From Montifringilla adamsi (taxonomy: Eukaryota; Chordata; Aves; Passeriformes; Passeridae): DNA of 64,000 nt. Positions within the stretch are counted from its first letter, which is position 1. Every line of letters starts with the position of its first letter. The stretch is taken from assembly GCA_017590115.1 (NCBI GenBank), contig JAGGNK010006648.1, positions 224,452-288,451 of the forward strand, read 5' to 3'. The notes under the pieces are model-generated. The model was not told where the DNA came from, ran no database searches, and saw only the letters and a list, made by a program, of their open reading frames with translations. The translations under genes were made by a program, and so were the position numbers. Of this stretch, positions 37,894-51,600 are shown in pieces.

Positions 37894-38439
37894 CTCTGCA
37901 CTGCACTGAGAGGTGAAATACCAGCAAAACGAAACCTGTCCTGTGCCAGGGAACTGTATGCTGATCAAGCATTCTCTCAGTCCTTCTTGGTCCTTTACTC
38001 CAATAAGGAAAGCATGGGCTCAGCTTCATTAATAATTCAAACTAGATGTGCATAAATTACGTTCATGGAAATCACGGAGAGGTTAAGCTGAACAAATTGA
38101 GAAATAATCCTCTAGCAATACATCTTTCAAAATGCCATACTCTAAAATACTACTCTGTGCTAACATACCGTATGTTACTGTTTAATGATTCTATCTGAGC
38201 TACAAACTTTTAAAAGGATTAAAACAAATTTATTTCTCAATTCTAAACTGTCATGAGTCACAGAGATAAAGAAAAAAAGCCCAGATCTTTTATTCAAAGA
38301 AAAAAGAGTTTTTGGCTTTTCTCATCATTTATTTAAAAAATACACCCATCTCATAAAAACGTACCTTTAAAACTGGGATATTGCCAAGAAGCTTAGGCTT
38401 AACATTCAATCTAGTAATAAAACTGACAAATTGAAGGAG

Positions 38440-38645
38440 AGGACAAAATGAATTAAAGTGAACTACAATAAAGACAAATGGGAAGCGATTCACAGTGATT
38501 ATGCCTTTTTAATGCACAAAAACAGAAGAAGGGTTAACTGGCTTGGCAGATGTTCCACACAGACAGATCTTATTGGCAAGACTGGGACTAAATTGAATAC
38601 TGAATTTGAATGCCGAGATGATAATCTTCCCAAAATGGAAAAGGC
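38440..38645 (+). mobile_element. very old CR1 LINE fragment
   Basis: The order of blocks resembles CR1 ORF2 around the FNK-KC and LGVLVDNKLNMSQQC parts: atgaattaaagtgaactacaa followed by taaagacaaatgggaagc, then aactggcttggcagatgttc, gggactaaattgaatactga and tgccgagatg. Many substitutions and small gaps are present, so this is a decayed copy older than the one at 43.8 kb. The bounds are rough. Confidence 0.5.
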
Positions 38646-40280
38646 AGTGTGGCACAGCAATCTCAGCTGATGACACATGTACAGAGTTTATTCATTTATT
38701 CAAACATAAATCAATGTATCAGGCTAGACTATATTTTAAAGTTTAAAGGAAATGTGTGACAAATTGTTTTTCATTTCCTCTTTAGCAACCAAAAGCTAGA
38801 GGGCTTCTTGCTCTGACAGCCTGTTCACTAGCCAGCATAAGCTGTGGCTGCAGACTGATAGCTCAGCTTCCCAAATCCTGGAGCCGAAGTGCCTCTCTAG
38901 GCATTCATGCCTGGAAATCTCAGTAAATATTTTACTTAAAAATCCATAGACATGAAAATCAATTCAGCAGTGCAACTAAGCTTACACTTATTTATTGTAC
39001 GAGCCTCTGTATAGTGCTTTTGCCCTGACCTTTCATAACTAATTTATGTATTATTCACGTTCTAGTCTTCATGTTTTGCCTTTCTTAATGAAATGTGGCA
39101 GAAGACCTGCATTTAGAAATTCATATTTTCATTTCTTTTTCCTTAAGCAAGTCTTTCTCTCTTTAAATTAACTCCATGCTGAGTAATGCCAGTGAATGTG
39201 GGGCTACAATAACACAACAAATTTAGAAAGGAGAGATGATATATGCACAGCTGAGAGGTCTATTCCGAACATGGAAGGCTTACTAAAAAAGAGAAGGGAA
39301 AAATCTCATTTACCCATTAGTCAATAGAAACAGAATTAGGAATCCAGTTTGATCAGGCTGAGCAAAGGAGTTAAATTTAAGCTTTATTTTGTCCTATGGA
39401 GGTGAAGGAAAAGGAAATAATAACAAGTTCTATCAAGTAAGTGGTAGGCAATGAGTGCTAGAAAACTTCTGAGCCATGATGACCACAGAATTAAAGAATT
39501 CTGTCATTCTGCAAAATGTGGGGGGAATTGAGTATCAGTGGTTAATAATTAAGTTTGAGTGTTGGGCACTTTCTGAGACATCTGTTTCTCCTCAGTGGTA
39601 TTTTTTGACAAACAAAAAAATCCCAACCAACCAAACCTCAAGCTAAGAATCCAGTATGTAGAAAACTCCAAAGTGTTAGAAGGATTGGGAGTGTGTGGTC
39701 TCTTGCTCATATCCTTGGATATCCTGTTCTTTACAGCAAACAGTCAACTTTCAGCCAAAATTCAAGTGCTCACCCCAAACATTTCCCCAAAATGTAACTA
39801 ATTTAACTAATTCCATTGCCTGCCCTGGTCACCAGGAAGGAGAATGAGGGAGAAAGACACAATGGCAGAGGACTCTGTACCAGACTGTCTCCTATCTCCT
39901 CACCCCATGGATGTCTCGCCCTTACCTCAGCATGGTACACTCTGCTCACTGAAGGAGGGGAGCAGGGCAAAAGAAAAAAGCATCTTTCAGCCTTTCTGTC
40001 AGCAGCCTGTACAAGCCATTCATTTCAGCTTTGCCCAGGTTTGTCTTTCACTTCTCAAAGCCCATTTCTATGGTCTTCAGGTTAGTACTGATGGTTTACT
40101 CAACTTGTGGCTGCACTGGCACATGTGAAAAGCCACCAGCGGACTCTGACATTTCAGCTTCTCCTCAGTCTTCACTATTGGAACAAGGTCACCTGCACAG
40201 CCACCCCACTTAAAAGTGACAGTAGAAAACACTCTGCTGAAGCACTCCACCTAAGTTTTCTGTCTTTCCAGACACCATGC

Positions 40281-40424
40281 TCCATGTTCTGCTGGGACTC
40301 TGTTTGTTCACCCCCAAGCAATGTAGGTACATGCAGCAATGACTGCAGTTAAAACTCCATGTTCTGCTGGGACTCTGCTCACCCCCAAGCAATGTAGGTA
40401 CATGCAGCAATGACTGCAGTTAAA
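40281..40424. repeat. 75-bp tandem duplication, non-LINE
   Basis: Unit 1 (40281-40355) starts tccatgttctgctgggactc and ends gactgcagttaaaac. Unit 2 (40356-40424) repeats it with a 4-nt deletion plus a substitution in the ctctgtttgttcaccccc part. The rest looks identical. I recognise no repeat family or coding sense. Confidence 0.92.
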
Positions 40425-42315
40425 CCTTTTCAGCAGCTATAGAGGATGTAACGTTATCATCTACCTTGTAAAAACTCAGTCCCATTTCTTTCTTTGCACA
40501 CCAGCAAACAGCTGCCTTTCAGATAGAAGCTTCAGAAGTTCTTTACCACAGTGTTTAAATTACATATGAATTATTCCCAATGAGCAGCAATGACAAGAAA
40601 AGAGACAAGTCCCTTGTAGATTCTTTTCCTCCCATTAAGAGAGTCAAAGGGACATGCTTTAATAAAGAGAGCTTTCCCAGTTAAATTCCTGTGAATTATT
40701 TATGCTCATCTCAGATGTTTAGGTACATACCCAGCCCTTAGATTACACATGTGCATTATCAGCAAGAAATGGAGAATAATTCCTGTAGGGAACTGGAATT
40801 ACAGCAGAGTCAAGGAGAAAATGTAGAGCCAGACAACTACTGCTCTCCCCCCGCCCCCTCCCCGGCATGTTCACATTTGGAATTTGCCTGCAATACAGAA
40901 TACAATTTGTCCATAAACCAGAATTTATGCACACAATTGTCATCATAATTCTACACCTAAAGTCATACTAGACATATGAACACAGACTCTCTAGGCACAA
41001 AGCCCTCTCTTTCACATAAATGACCTTGCTTTCCTATAAAAACATAAGGAGTTCTACATTTGATTTTCTACCTGGTCATTTTTCCATTCATCTTGAATAA
41101 GAAGGTACTACTGATGTTCTAAGCAGTAAATTTATGTGTCCTTTGAAAGAAAAGTAATTCTAGGTATACTGTCTTATACTGTACATCTCTCTGTGCATCT
41201 GACTTGGACAAAAGCAGAAGTGCTGTCTACCTCTAGATATACATCAACAGCACTGGCACAGCAAGTATAGAGTTCAGCAATTATACCAAAGGACCACATC
41301 TTTTGTATCAAACCCAACAGTGAACACCGATGGTAGGACTGTAAAAGGAAACAACATGTGCAGAGAGTTACAAATTGAAAAAGGAAAGAGGGAGAGAGCA
41401 GCTAAAGGAAACACTGGCAATATGCTAAGCTTTCTCAGGCTGCAGTGGGCTTGACACAAGGAGAGAACAACCAAGTCTGGCCCCTTCATGCCAGTAAGCA
41501 TCCCGAGCTGTGAACAAATCAGCCAACTACAGATGACAGCACACAGATAGGGGTACAGAGAAACAGATCACTAAAAACACACGGCTTTTACAAGTACCTG
41601 AGCCAATTGACAAAATTGTGAAGGAGTCGGGGGGCTTGACGCAGAGCTGTGAGACACCTGAACTGTGAAGCTAACATGAGTCACAACCCAGCAATCACTC
41701 ATTCCTTCCCAGCTTTTCAGTTCAAAAGCCAACTACAGGCTGAAATGAAAAGTCATTGTATTCAAACCATCAAAGCAATGATAAAGTATTGAGGATGCTG
41801 GGTGCACCTATAGTCTATAGCAGGGGTTTCTTTCTTATTAAGCTTTTTGAGGGCAGAAGAAAATATGTTTGATGTTTCCAGTAAGAAAATGTGACCTAAA
41901 GGAATGCCAGCCTGTCCAAATTATTTCCTGGAGGAGCAACCTCAAGAAAACAATGTGAAAAGCATCGTGTTGACCCCTTCACTTTTCCTTCCATACTCCT
42001 TCCTCTTCTTCCTCCTCTTATTTTCCCTCCTCTTTTCTTTTAAACCACCCAAACCTGCTACTGCAGTCCTACCACCTTATTATGTTTTTTACTGCTCTGT
42101 GGCAGTCAACTTTTTCCATTTCCTTTTCTGAATGCTTCACTGGAAGCATGTTGCCTCACTGCTCTGTCCCCTCAAGACACATTATGTGACTGCTTTGTGT
42201 AAGAGAGAATGAAACTGCCTGCCTTATTACTGAGATAACTAGCAAATACACAGTTACATGGGCTGTTAACAATTCTCAGACAGGGAAGAGGAGATCCCAA
42301 GTGCCAGGTCAAGGA

Positions 42316-42330
42316 AAGGGAAGGGAAGGG
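42316..42330. repeat. (AAGGG)3 short tandem repeat
   Basis: Three perfect AAGGG units lie in a purine-rich context that starts at about 42311. Confidence 0.85.
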
Positions 42331-43844
42331 AATTGCCACTAGGGAGTTGACAACTCTACCCTGGACAGAAAGGTTCCCTTGTGTCCCTCATCGCAGAGCT
42401 GGAGCTCCTTCTGAGAGCTACTGAACACATCCGTGCTCTTCCCATAGTTACGGTGAGTCTTCTTTAGCTGCTTTTACTCACTGGAGTTAGGAAAACGTGC
42501 TGCAACAGCTGCACTGGTAGAATAACCAGAACATAAATACTGCCAGTGTTTAGCAAGGTTGAAATTAAACTACCTCGGACTAACAGAGCTGAAGCAGATT
42601 TCTACATGCACACTGAATCATGAGAACTATTTAATTCTGAAGTGTGACATACCACAGAGGGATTATTTTCTCTTCACCCATAAAGAAATAGTCTGAAACC
42701 TTATCTCTAAGATCAGTCTTTTACATGCAGATGATGTTAAATGAGAACTTCCCATACTGATAGCAGGAAAGCAGCAAAACACCTGGAAAGCTGCTGCATT
42801 CTGTCTTGAATCACTTTAAAAATATCTGCCACAAATACAAAAAATAAAAATACTTCTTTTATGATGCTAATATATTTTATATGTATCTCTCTCCTCAGTC
42901 TTTGATATTCTATCAACACTCTATGGCACCAAAAGCTAAAAAAAACCCCAAAAACAATGTAACTGGAATAAAAGCCCAGTACAACAACCTAGAGAGAGCT
43001 ATTAAAAAGGAGTAAGAGGTTCATATGGAACCTTTAATTTTAATAGCTAATTATTTTCTCAGTTTTCAAATTCCAACATGCATAGAACACATTTACAGTT
43101 CATAAACACGATTAAAGAGATTTTCTCAAAATTCATAGCTGTCACAGATGGCAACAGTCATACCTTTCAGCCCAACTGCAACAGCTGGCTGTGTGAACTA
43201 CAAACAGCTGGATGGAATCCACTTCCAAGGCAAGCAGTAAAAACTATGGACAACCATACTACTGGTTTCTGAAATCAAAAGGAATGCCAAGGAAAACATA
43301 AATCAGAACAAAGCATAACTGAACTATTTCAAAATCTACCTTCTGAAGAGCTTCAATCTATCATCTCAAAAAGCTGCCATAAAATAGCATTTATAGAGTA
43401 GACAGAAACACACTTGTGCAGGACATACAGCACTAGTGCATTCAGTTATGTATCTGGGAGGAAGATCACTCAGAATAAACTGCATCTGGGTCCATCACAC
43501 CCAGTAAGAGTTATAGAGCTCTACAAGATTTAATCTTATTATAAGAAGGTATATTTGCCATAATTAATGATGTTATTTTAATGTATTTGACTTCTGTCCT
43601 AACATCAGCAAATTAGATTTCAAGATAAAATAAGTTCTAACATCGATTCAACTTTAGTACTAATATTCCTTTAGTCATTAGAGATAATAACTCATTACAC
43701 CAGACAACAGAAACATGTTCATCAGGTTATTAAAAAATCAATTTGTAATACATCTCATATGACCACATCCTATGTAAGTTAAGTACTACAATCACAAGGT
43801 AAGAAGAGAGATAAAATGAAATTCATCAAGTGCTCTACTTTGTG

Positions 43845-44343
43845 CTGGTTCAGTTTCGGGTGTCTCAATACATGAAAGATGTGAAATGTCCAAAGGAGAG
43901 CCATCCTCAGATGGAGAAGGGTCTGGAGGTGAAGCCCCATGACGAGAGGATGAGGTCACTTGGTCTGTTCAGCCTGGAGAAGAGGAGACTGAGGGGAGAG
44001 CTCACTGCAGTCTGCAACTTCCTCAGGCTGAGGGGAAGCAGAGCGGCAGGCACTGATCTCCTCTCTGTGCTGACCAGTGACAGGGCCCAAGGAAATGGCC
44101 TGAAGCTGAGTCAGGGGAGGGTTAGGTTGGGTATTAGAAGGTTCTTCACCCAGAACGTGGTTGGGCACTGGAACAGGCACCCCAGGAAAGTGGTCACAAC
44201 ACCAAGCCTGACAGCATTCAAAAAGCATTTGAACCACACTCTTGGGCACATGGTGTGACTCTTGGGGTGTCCTGTGCAGGGCCAGGAGCTGGACTTGATG
44301 ATCCTTGTGGGTCCCTTGCACCTCAGGATACTCTGTGGTTCTA
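43845..44343 (+). mobile_element. CR1 LINE 3' fragment with open ORF2 remnant
   Basis: This is a 5'-truncated CR1 copy, antisense to TSPAN9. Its open frame (43830-44258, 142 codons) carries the ORF2 C-terminal blocks in order: LGLFSLEKRRLRGEL, LTSDRAQGNGLKLSQG, RRFFTQNVVGHWNRHPRKVV and SLTAFKKHL. The 3' UTR contains ggacttgatgatccttgtgg and gtcccttgcacc, then ends near tctgtggttct. The frame is unbroken over the preserved part, so this copy is younger than the others. It has no catalytic palm motif and cannot encode a working enzyme. The first codons may be host sequence. Confidence 0.93.
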
Positions 44344-44395
44344 AGTACCATCTCTGACACTAACCCATTCTTCATTATTTCCTAAACATTGCATA

Positions 44396-44418
44396 TAAAT
44401 AAATAAATAAATAAATAA
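44396..44418. repeat. (TAAA)n microsatellite
   Basis: Nearly six perfect TAAA units lie about 50 nt beyond the CR1 end at 44343. Confidence 0.95.
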
Positions 44419-45109
44419 CCACTGAAAATGCAATGTGCACTTGACTTTTATTCACTGGAGTAAAGGTGCATTTCTCATGCTACTCTGGTTCCGTTGTCAG
44501 GATCCACAGGCAGGATTTGTCTAAGTTATCAGATAATTATTCAGCCAGCATATTCGACTGCCTCTGGCAATGGCCAATCATATCTAGTTAAAGATGAGCA
44601 TATCCCTTACTGTGCAAAATTATCCCCAGCTGAAAAGTAGAGTAGTTAGAAAACATGCATTTGACAAGAAAACTCCAAACTTCTTTATCTTTGAAAGATG
44701 TTCATTAATAAATTCCAGAAGAAGATTTCTCTTATCAAAGAAAGATCGTGTATGACATGTCTGAGCATAAAAGAAGGAATCTTATCCTGTACATCCTTAA
44801 TTAGGATAATGAATCCTTTGGGCTCTGTGGGACCACCTCTGCAAATAAAGACTCCTCAGGCAAAATGCAGGAATAAGTCCCACTCTCAGAAGTCAACTGT
44901 TTTCTTACATAACTCATACTGGTCAACTTCACAGGAAGGTCATAAAAAATCCTCAGTAACTCTACAGGCAGCTGAATTTCTAGAATGCTGGGGCCAGACC
45001 AGCTATTAACTCAGGACAACATTACTGCAATGCCAGCTGTTAAGTGAATGCCTGCTTCCTGTAAAAAAGACACTATTTTACTTTATTTGACTCCCTTACA
45101 ATGCAGAGT

Positions 45110-45290
45110 GCTTTCACAACATTAGAACCGCAGAACTCTTTATCCAAGATTTCTATGATACAAGGCTATCCCCATATGTTGAATCACTGTAGAATAGCGC
45201 TTTCACAACATTAGAACTGCAGAACACTTTATCCAAAAAGGATTTCTATGATACAAGGCTATCCCCATATGTTGAATCACTGTAGAATAG
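45110..45290. repeat. about 90-bp tandem duplication
   Basis: Unit 1 (45110-45198) and unit 2 (45199-45290) both start gctttcacaacattagaac and end tgaatcactgtagaatag. Unit 2 has an extra aaaag-type insertion (ccaaaaaggattt versus ccaagattt) and two substitutions. The family is not recognised. It sits just upstream of a CR1 fragment. Confidence 0.93.
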
Positions 45291-45349
45291 ACTGCATTGT
45301 AACTAAAAAATGCATTGTGCTTTCTACTTGACAGTGACAAGGGACATTT

Positions 45350-45603
45350 ACAGTGATAGGATGTGTGGGAATTGTTCAAAGTTGCCTCTTGGGAGGCTCA
45401 GAATGGACATTGGAAGGCACGATTTTACTGAGAGGGTGGTCAGACACCAGAACAGCCTTCCTGCAGAAGATGGCCAATGCCTCAAGCCTGTCAGTGTTTA
45501 AGAGGCAATTTAGGCAATGCCCTCAACAACCTGCTCTAACTTTGGGTCAGGCCAGGCAGTTGGAATAGGTTGCTATAGGTCCATTCCAACTGGAACACGG
45601 GCT
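45350..45603 (+). mobile_element. CR1 LINE 3' fragment
   Basis: This short 5'-truncated copy shows gataggatgtgtgggaattg (the SDR-GNG part), ttttactgagagggtggtca, accagaacagccttcctgca, agcctgtcagtgtttaagag and a 3' end gtccattccaactggaac. The type of tail (ggcagttggaatag followed by aggtcca) points to a different CR1 subfamily from the 43.8-kb copy. Reading frames are broken. Confidence 0.9.
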
Positions 45604-48600
45604 GGAGTCCTATGTCTGCTTTTTTCCCATTTACACCAACTAGTTGTGCCTCACTTCTCATTCTGGAGTTACCCCTGACAAACAGAAAACGTAATACATT
45701 TGAAAGAGGCGTAGTGGAAGATGCAGTGCACCTCCAAATGGCTGACAACAGGCCTGCTGTCCCTGCTCCAGGCCGCTGTCCTCAGATCCACACAGCTCCG
45801 TGTCTCCTAAGTGCACCTGCAGTGTGCAATAACCTGAAACATGACAAGTCTCCAAATACAGAAGAGCACTTAGAGGACTCATAACTACGAACCGATTCAG
45901 TTCAGGCCTAAGATCATATATCTTTATACTGTTACTTTCTGTTTCATAACACGAACTTTAACTGCACATTTTACGAATTTCTTCAGAATGGGATTTAAAC
46001 TTCCTTTTCCCAGATGATCCTTCTGAACAGTAAAGCCAGGCTACATACTAAATATGTAAGTTAGAGGTAATGTGTGGTATGAAAGCTGTGAAATAGATTT
46101 GCCATTCCAAATAGATTATTTCAGGTACAACGTGTAAGATAACCTGCATACCGAATAACACAAGTCTGACTGAGCCCAAATAATGCCACGCTGCTCTTAT
46201 CAAAATCGGAAGCACTACAATTTAAGCCATTTATTGTCAGCCCATTAGCTTGAATTTAACTGATATGGGCATGCTCATCATTTTACAAGTGACTATTTTA
46301 CATTGATTATGCAATCAATGAAAGTTTTCTTGTGATCCAGAGGACTAAAAAACCCAATAATCTACAGTCTATTCACCAAAGAAAAACCAGAAACTCAGAG
46401 GCAATCAATGCCAGATAAAAGGACTACATTTAGCTAAAATGTACCTATACCTCAGTGTACCTGACACACAGAAATACTAACCATGCTCAAGTCTGATGAA
46501 CAGAAATACTGAAAATGATTTTATGCAGAAGTAACAAGCAGGTCTTGGAATGCACAGATGCTTGCTATGGCTCTCTGAAAGACCAGTTAATAAAAGGGTA
46601 GTTACTAAACTACCCAGGGAATATTTGCATGACATTACAATCACTGTATCTTAGGAAGAATATTGCTGCAGAAGCAAGGAATTGAGATTTACTTCATTTT
46701 GTGAACCTGTGTTGAAAAAGTTGATTATTCAGATGTGGCATTTACAGGTCTGACAAACAAAAAGCAGCAAAATGTTGGAGATGAAACAGACTGAACAGAA
46801 CGTAACAGATTGACATCAATAATCAATTTCAGATGGTACCTAGTTTTATCATAAGTTAAAATACAGACAGTATTTCTACACTCCATAAATAATTGCACCT
46901 TAAACAAGGTGAGTAAATCCACTTGCTTTTGACCAAGATCCTTTCTCTTCTCCATCACCAAAAAAATATTTCCTTTTTAATAAGGTTGCATTTCCTAAAA
47001 CTAAATTACTCTCTCATCCTCTGCAGTGCAGAGCAGGATAGAAGCAAGATAGAAGAAATGAAGAGCAAATGATGGATTTGTAAGCATGGAGATGGTATCA
47101 GCACTAGCAAAAGACACACCTGAGGAACAGATGGGTCTTTCAAGACACTGGTGACAGATGGAAGTAACCAAGAACATCAGACAGGCCTGATGGCATCTTT
47201 CAAACAGAGTAAAATAAAAAGTTTCTGATTAAGTCTCCTATTTGGAGATCTCTCTTTTTTTTTTGCTTTTTTTTTCTTCTTCTTTTTTTTTTTTTTTAAT
47301 AATAAAAACTATAATTAAAAACCAGGAATCATTTTATTGATTTACTGGTCTTTCAACCATTCCTTCAGAGCTGTCTGAAGTACAGCAGGAAGGAATGAAG
47401 CCACATTCCATTCAGAACACCTGAATTCACAGAGAATGCTTTCACACAATTCTTATCTTGCTTTCAGGGTTTTTTTTAATGTCTCTGCATAACCTGCCAA
47501 TTTTAAGTGTGTTTACTGTTTGTCACTTTTTATTCTCAGTTCAAAATTTTTGCTGGGGCAATGTTTTAGTTGATAATTACACACTAAAACAAAATCCCTG
47601 GGCCAACAGCATGCCATTACTTACACAGAAAGATGCACAATCCTCTCAAAAAGATTATAATTTCCCATGGCAAATCAACCTCCCCTTCCTCCCATACCCA
47701 GCAAAAGTACCACTGACTTATCTCTAGACATGTTAACTTTATTAACCAATAAAATCCCTCCTTACTTTGCTCTCCCTCCTCTGAGCTAACACAGGAGCAC
47801 AAAATGGGGATTGCATCTTTGAAAGGAAAAGCAATCATTATTGACTGCCATGCTTTGCATTCTGCTCTGTGTTTTCCCTGCACATTATTAGAGATGGGAA
47901 GCTGGCAGGCCAAGTGGAATGGTTCTCTAGGCGAGATCCAACCCTGAAAGCCGAAATAAAACTGGACACTAGATAAAGAGATTGCGCATCAACTGTGAAG
48001 ATCATGTTTGAATTTTCAGTTTATTTGGGTAATGAGAGGCAACTCATTTCAAGGCAGAAGTTGCACATTTAGCAGCTAATTTAATATTATATTTTATATC
48101 TACATTTGGGACACTATCCAAAACCGCCCAAACTTCACAGCTTCTACAAAACATGATGCCCTGGGGAAAGGACAGATGTACCAGATGATGTTCTAGAAGC
48201 AAAAGCAGATGGAACAACAAAGAAATAAATGTATTTTCATGGATATAGTTCACACAGTCAGAAGGCGGTGGGGGGGAACTGTATCAATATTGAAACTATA
48301 TAACCAGTTAATGGGAAGCATTTTTTCTAAACAGGATGTTTTCCAAAATTTTCCCCAGAAACAGGTATCCTCACTGAGAGTGACCGAGCAGGCTGTCATT
48401 GCAAGCATGTCATTAACAACCATGTAAAACATAAAAAGAGAATGTCATAGTTTATAGCCCAAGAGCAGTATTGCTACTGCTGATCTGGGACGCAAAGCCT
48501 GCTTCCTATAACCTTCAGTACCATTGTACCCAGCTCCATCCTTAGAGAGATAAACTAGCAATGGGTGTAGGACAGATTTAGCACTTTAAAATAATCTTAT

Positions 48601-51600
48601 TCTTTCAATTTTACAGTCCCATTTGCCTGGCAGAATGCCACCAGAGTATGCAATTTAATACAGTCATTGCTGTCACAAGACGTATGAGATTGCTCTATCC
48701 ATGGACTGTCTTCTATATATAACTGATAAGAGCTTGCATAATTAAGGTTGCATTTAGAAGTCTCAGCTATGTAGCTAACAGCTCTTTGCAGTGCGCTTTC
48801 ATTACACATGAAACTCAAGCTTCCCTCATAACAGTAGTTTTTCTTCTCCACGAATATTTTGTTGTTGTATTTACAATTATCTTCAATGTTAACAAGGGCT
48901 CTAGATTTAAAACCTGGTGTAATTCCTTTGAACTTTTAATATTAAACTGCAGACGTTTTCTTCATATAGAAGGGAAACAGAATTTTATATGAGTGTTGAA
49001 CAAGGAAAAGTCTGGGTATTATTGTTATTACATCCTGGATTGTGAAGCAACTGGAGACTCCTTTGCCTGAGACTCGTCAAGAAGTCCATCTCACTTCCTA
49101 CACAGCACAAAAAGAAGCTGTCAAAAGGAGAAATACCTGGAGAGCTACCAGTAAAAAGTAGATTTTATGCACAGTTGTGGTACCTTTACTCCCAGAGGAA
49201 ACCAAATGCATCTAAATGTGACAGAAGATTTTCTCTTCGCAGGCAATAAGAAAGTACTCATAAGAACAAATTTTGCAATGACAAATATAGGAGGTACAAC
49301 TGCAACTTTTGCCTATAATTCAGAGGGCTTTCTCCATAAAGGAACTCTGGTTTGTCTGCTTCAGTTGTGCACTTGGATAGCAATCCACAGAATGACACAA
49401 AGCTGTTTCAAACCATGAAAGCTAAACAGACTCAATTAACTTATAACCTCAACTTTAGAACAGTCCAATTTTCTTCTTCCTTGGCACAAGACAATGAAAA
49501 CAAGTTAGGAGTTAAACACTCAGTACATCTCTTACAATCAGTGTTGTACAATCAGTTTCCAATCACAGTATCTTTGCAGGAGAAGCAGGCCACTTATCAG
49601 ATGATTAAGAGACTCACTAAAGGTACCTGTTTAATTAGAAATTACAGTTGCAGGATCTGAGGCATGCCACAGCTTTACCATTACCCAAGACTCACTTGAA
49701 TTTCTATTCAGCAGTATTTATTCTTCTGTTGATTCTAAGAAGTTGGCAATAAGCACAAAAAATACCCTGAAAATGAGCATTGTCTTCTAGCAAACTTCTG
49801 CAGCTACTGGAACAGAGTTCAGTTCACTGGTCCTGCTTGATGGAGCATTAGACTTATGCAAGGGCTTCACTTCCTTTCAGGACAAATTTTTCAGAGATTC
49901 TACTTTGCTCATTTTTAAATAATGTTAGGGGTAGTCTATGAACCTCAGACAAATGTGGGCCATTTTGACCCTATACATATTCAAAGAATTTGGAATTCAA
50001 GTGAATTGAATTCTCCATCCTGCAACTCTATTTATTGTCCAAGAGCCAATAAGACAGAGTTGTTCTTTTGCTTTCTTCCTCTCTTCCCAGGGGTAAATAT
50101 GCAGTTTGAGTGTACAGTAATAACCCCTGTAAGAAATGTATGATTGTTGTCCAACCCCTTTGCTTTCCCTCCCTATGCCATAAATTCCTACCATCACAGA
50201 AATTAAAATACTAGATACTTAGAATAATATTAGAAGAGCACACAACACGCTGTATCTTACAGCTGGCTTATCACTGACACGAGTGCGTGCTGAGACTTTG
50301 AAAAGGTGTTACAATGAGACATCTGTTGTGAGTACCCAGGTAACCTCATCTGTAGCTAGTGTAATTTGCTTTTATTTATCAATCTAGATACTTACATGGC
50401 TCCCTCACTGTGTTACTAAGGCATTTCACAGGTAGCAATGAATTTTCCCAGGAAAATTCTTGCATAAGAAGCACCATTATCACCAGTGAGAGATGAAGGA
50501 CAGATATACAAAGGAACAGAGTGCACTGCTGAAGGTCAGTCTGAAACGACCATTGAAAGTCTATGAAACAACAGTAATGAGACCAGAAGTCTCCCGAAAT
50601 CACAGACTGGCGGTGACTCCTCTCACGCTTGTCCTTCCTCTCATGGTGTTTTGGCTGAGCAAAAGTCAAAAAAGAAACAGTAATAGGGCCTTTTTTGTCT
50701 GAAGCTTGAGACAAAATTATTCCATCTGACTGAAATAAACACAAAATGTTAAGAATGATGAGATTTTCTGTGTCACGCAACTGCAAATACCTTAGTGTGC
50801 ATTTATCCCCAATATTCACGGCGAAATGCTTATATGATTATTATCCTACCAATCCCTACTGCTGCTAGTGGTAGCTGTGAGAGATGAGTAACAGAGGCTA
50901 TTTTCATCATGCAGAAATAATTCTGCAGCAGCTCATACTGAGTTTATAGCATTTAGGAGCAAAGACGACATCAGTCTACAATGCAGGAGTTTGTTAGGAG
51001 TCCTTGCCCTGAATGATCAATTTTCATCAGCCTTAAATCCAGGCTGGGTATATGTCAAACTTAGCTGCTTCCCAGCAAAATCTATGCAGATAATTTGAAG
51101 AAACATAGGGATGAGAGGAATTCAAAGCTAACAAAGCAGTTGTACACCTAAAATCACCCCTTTTTTTATTTTTTGGGTTTGTTCGTTTGTTTGAGAGGTG
51201 GGAAATAAATTATAATAAAAGGAATATATTTTCCTACAAAACATTACTTGCTTTTATCGTCTGACCTTCACAGTATCATGAAGCTAATCCTTCCTGGTTT
51301 TCATCCTAGACCACTAGGAAAAAACCCAATGCTCGTATTAGAAATTCCCCCACCACAAACAGCCTGATAACCCTAGGAATGACATTGGTAAATTAGAGTA
51401 TTTGTAGCTTGGTTTTGATGGGCATCTCTTTGGGAGCATAAAACACAGACTTCATGGGTTTGTAGTGCTCCTAGCACTGCAAAACTACCAGGAAGCTTAG
51501 AGGTGTGAATTGACTATAAAATCAAAGCAGACAGAAGCACAGATCTAGGCTCAGAAAGGAGCTTCCTCAAAGCAGGAATTCTAGGACCTATGGGAATAAT

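Noticed and set aside
43956..44375. 139-codon minus-strand frame
   Set aside because: It is the antisense of the CR1 ORF2 remnant at 43845-44343.
50379..50819. 146-codon minus-strand frame
   Set aside because: It has no recognisable domain, splice context or neighbours; a frame of this length is expected by chance in 64 kb read in six frames.
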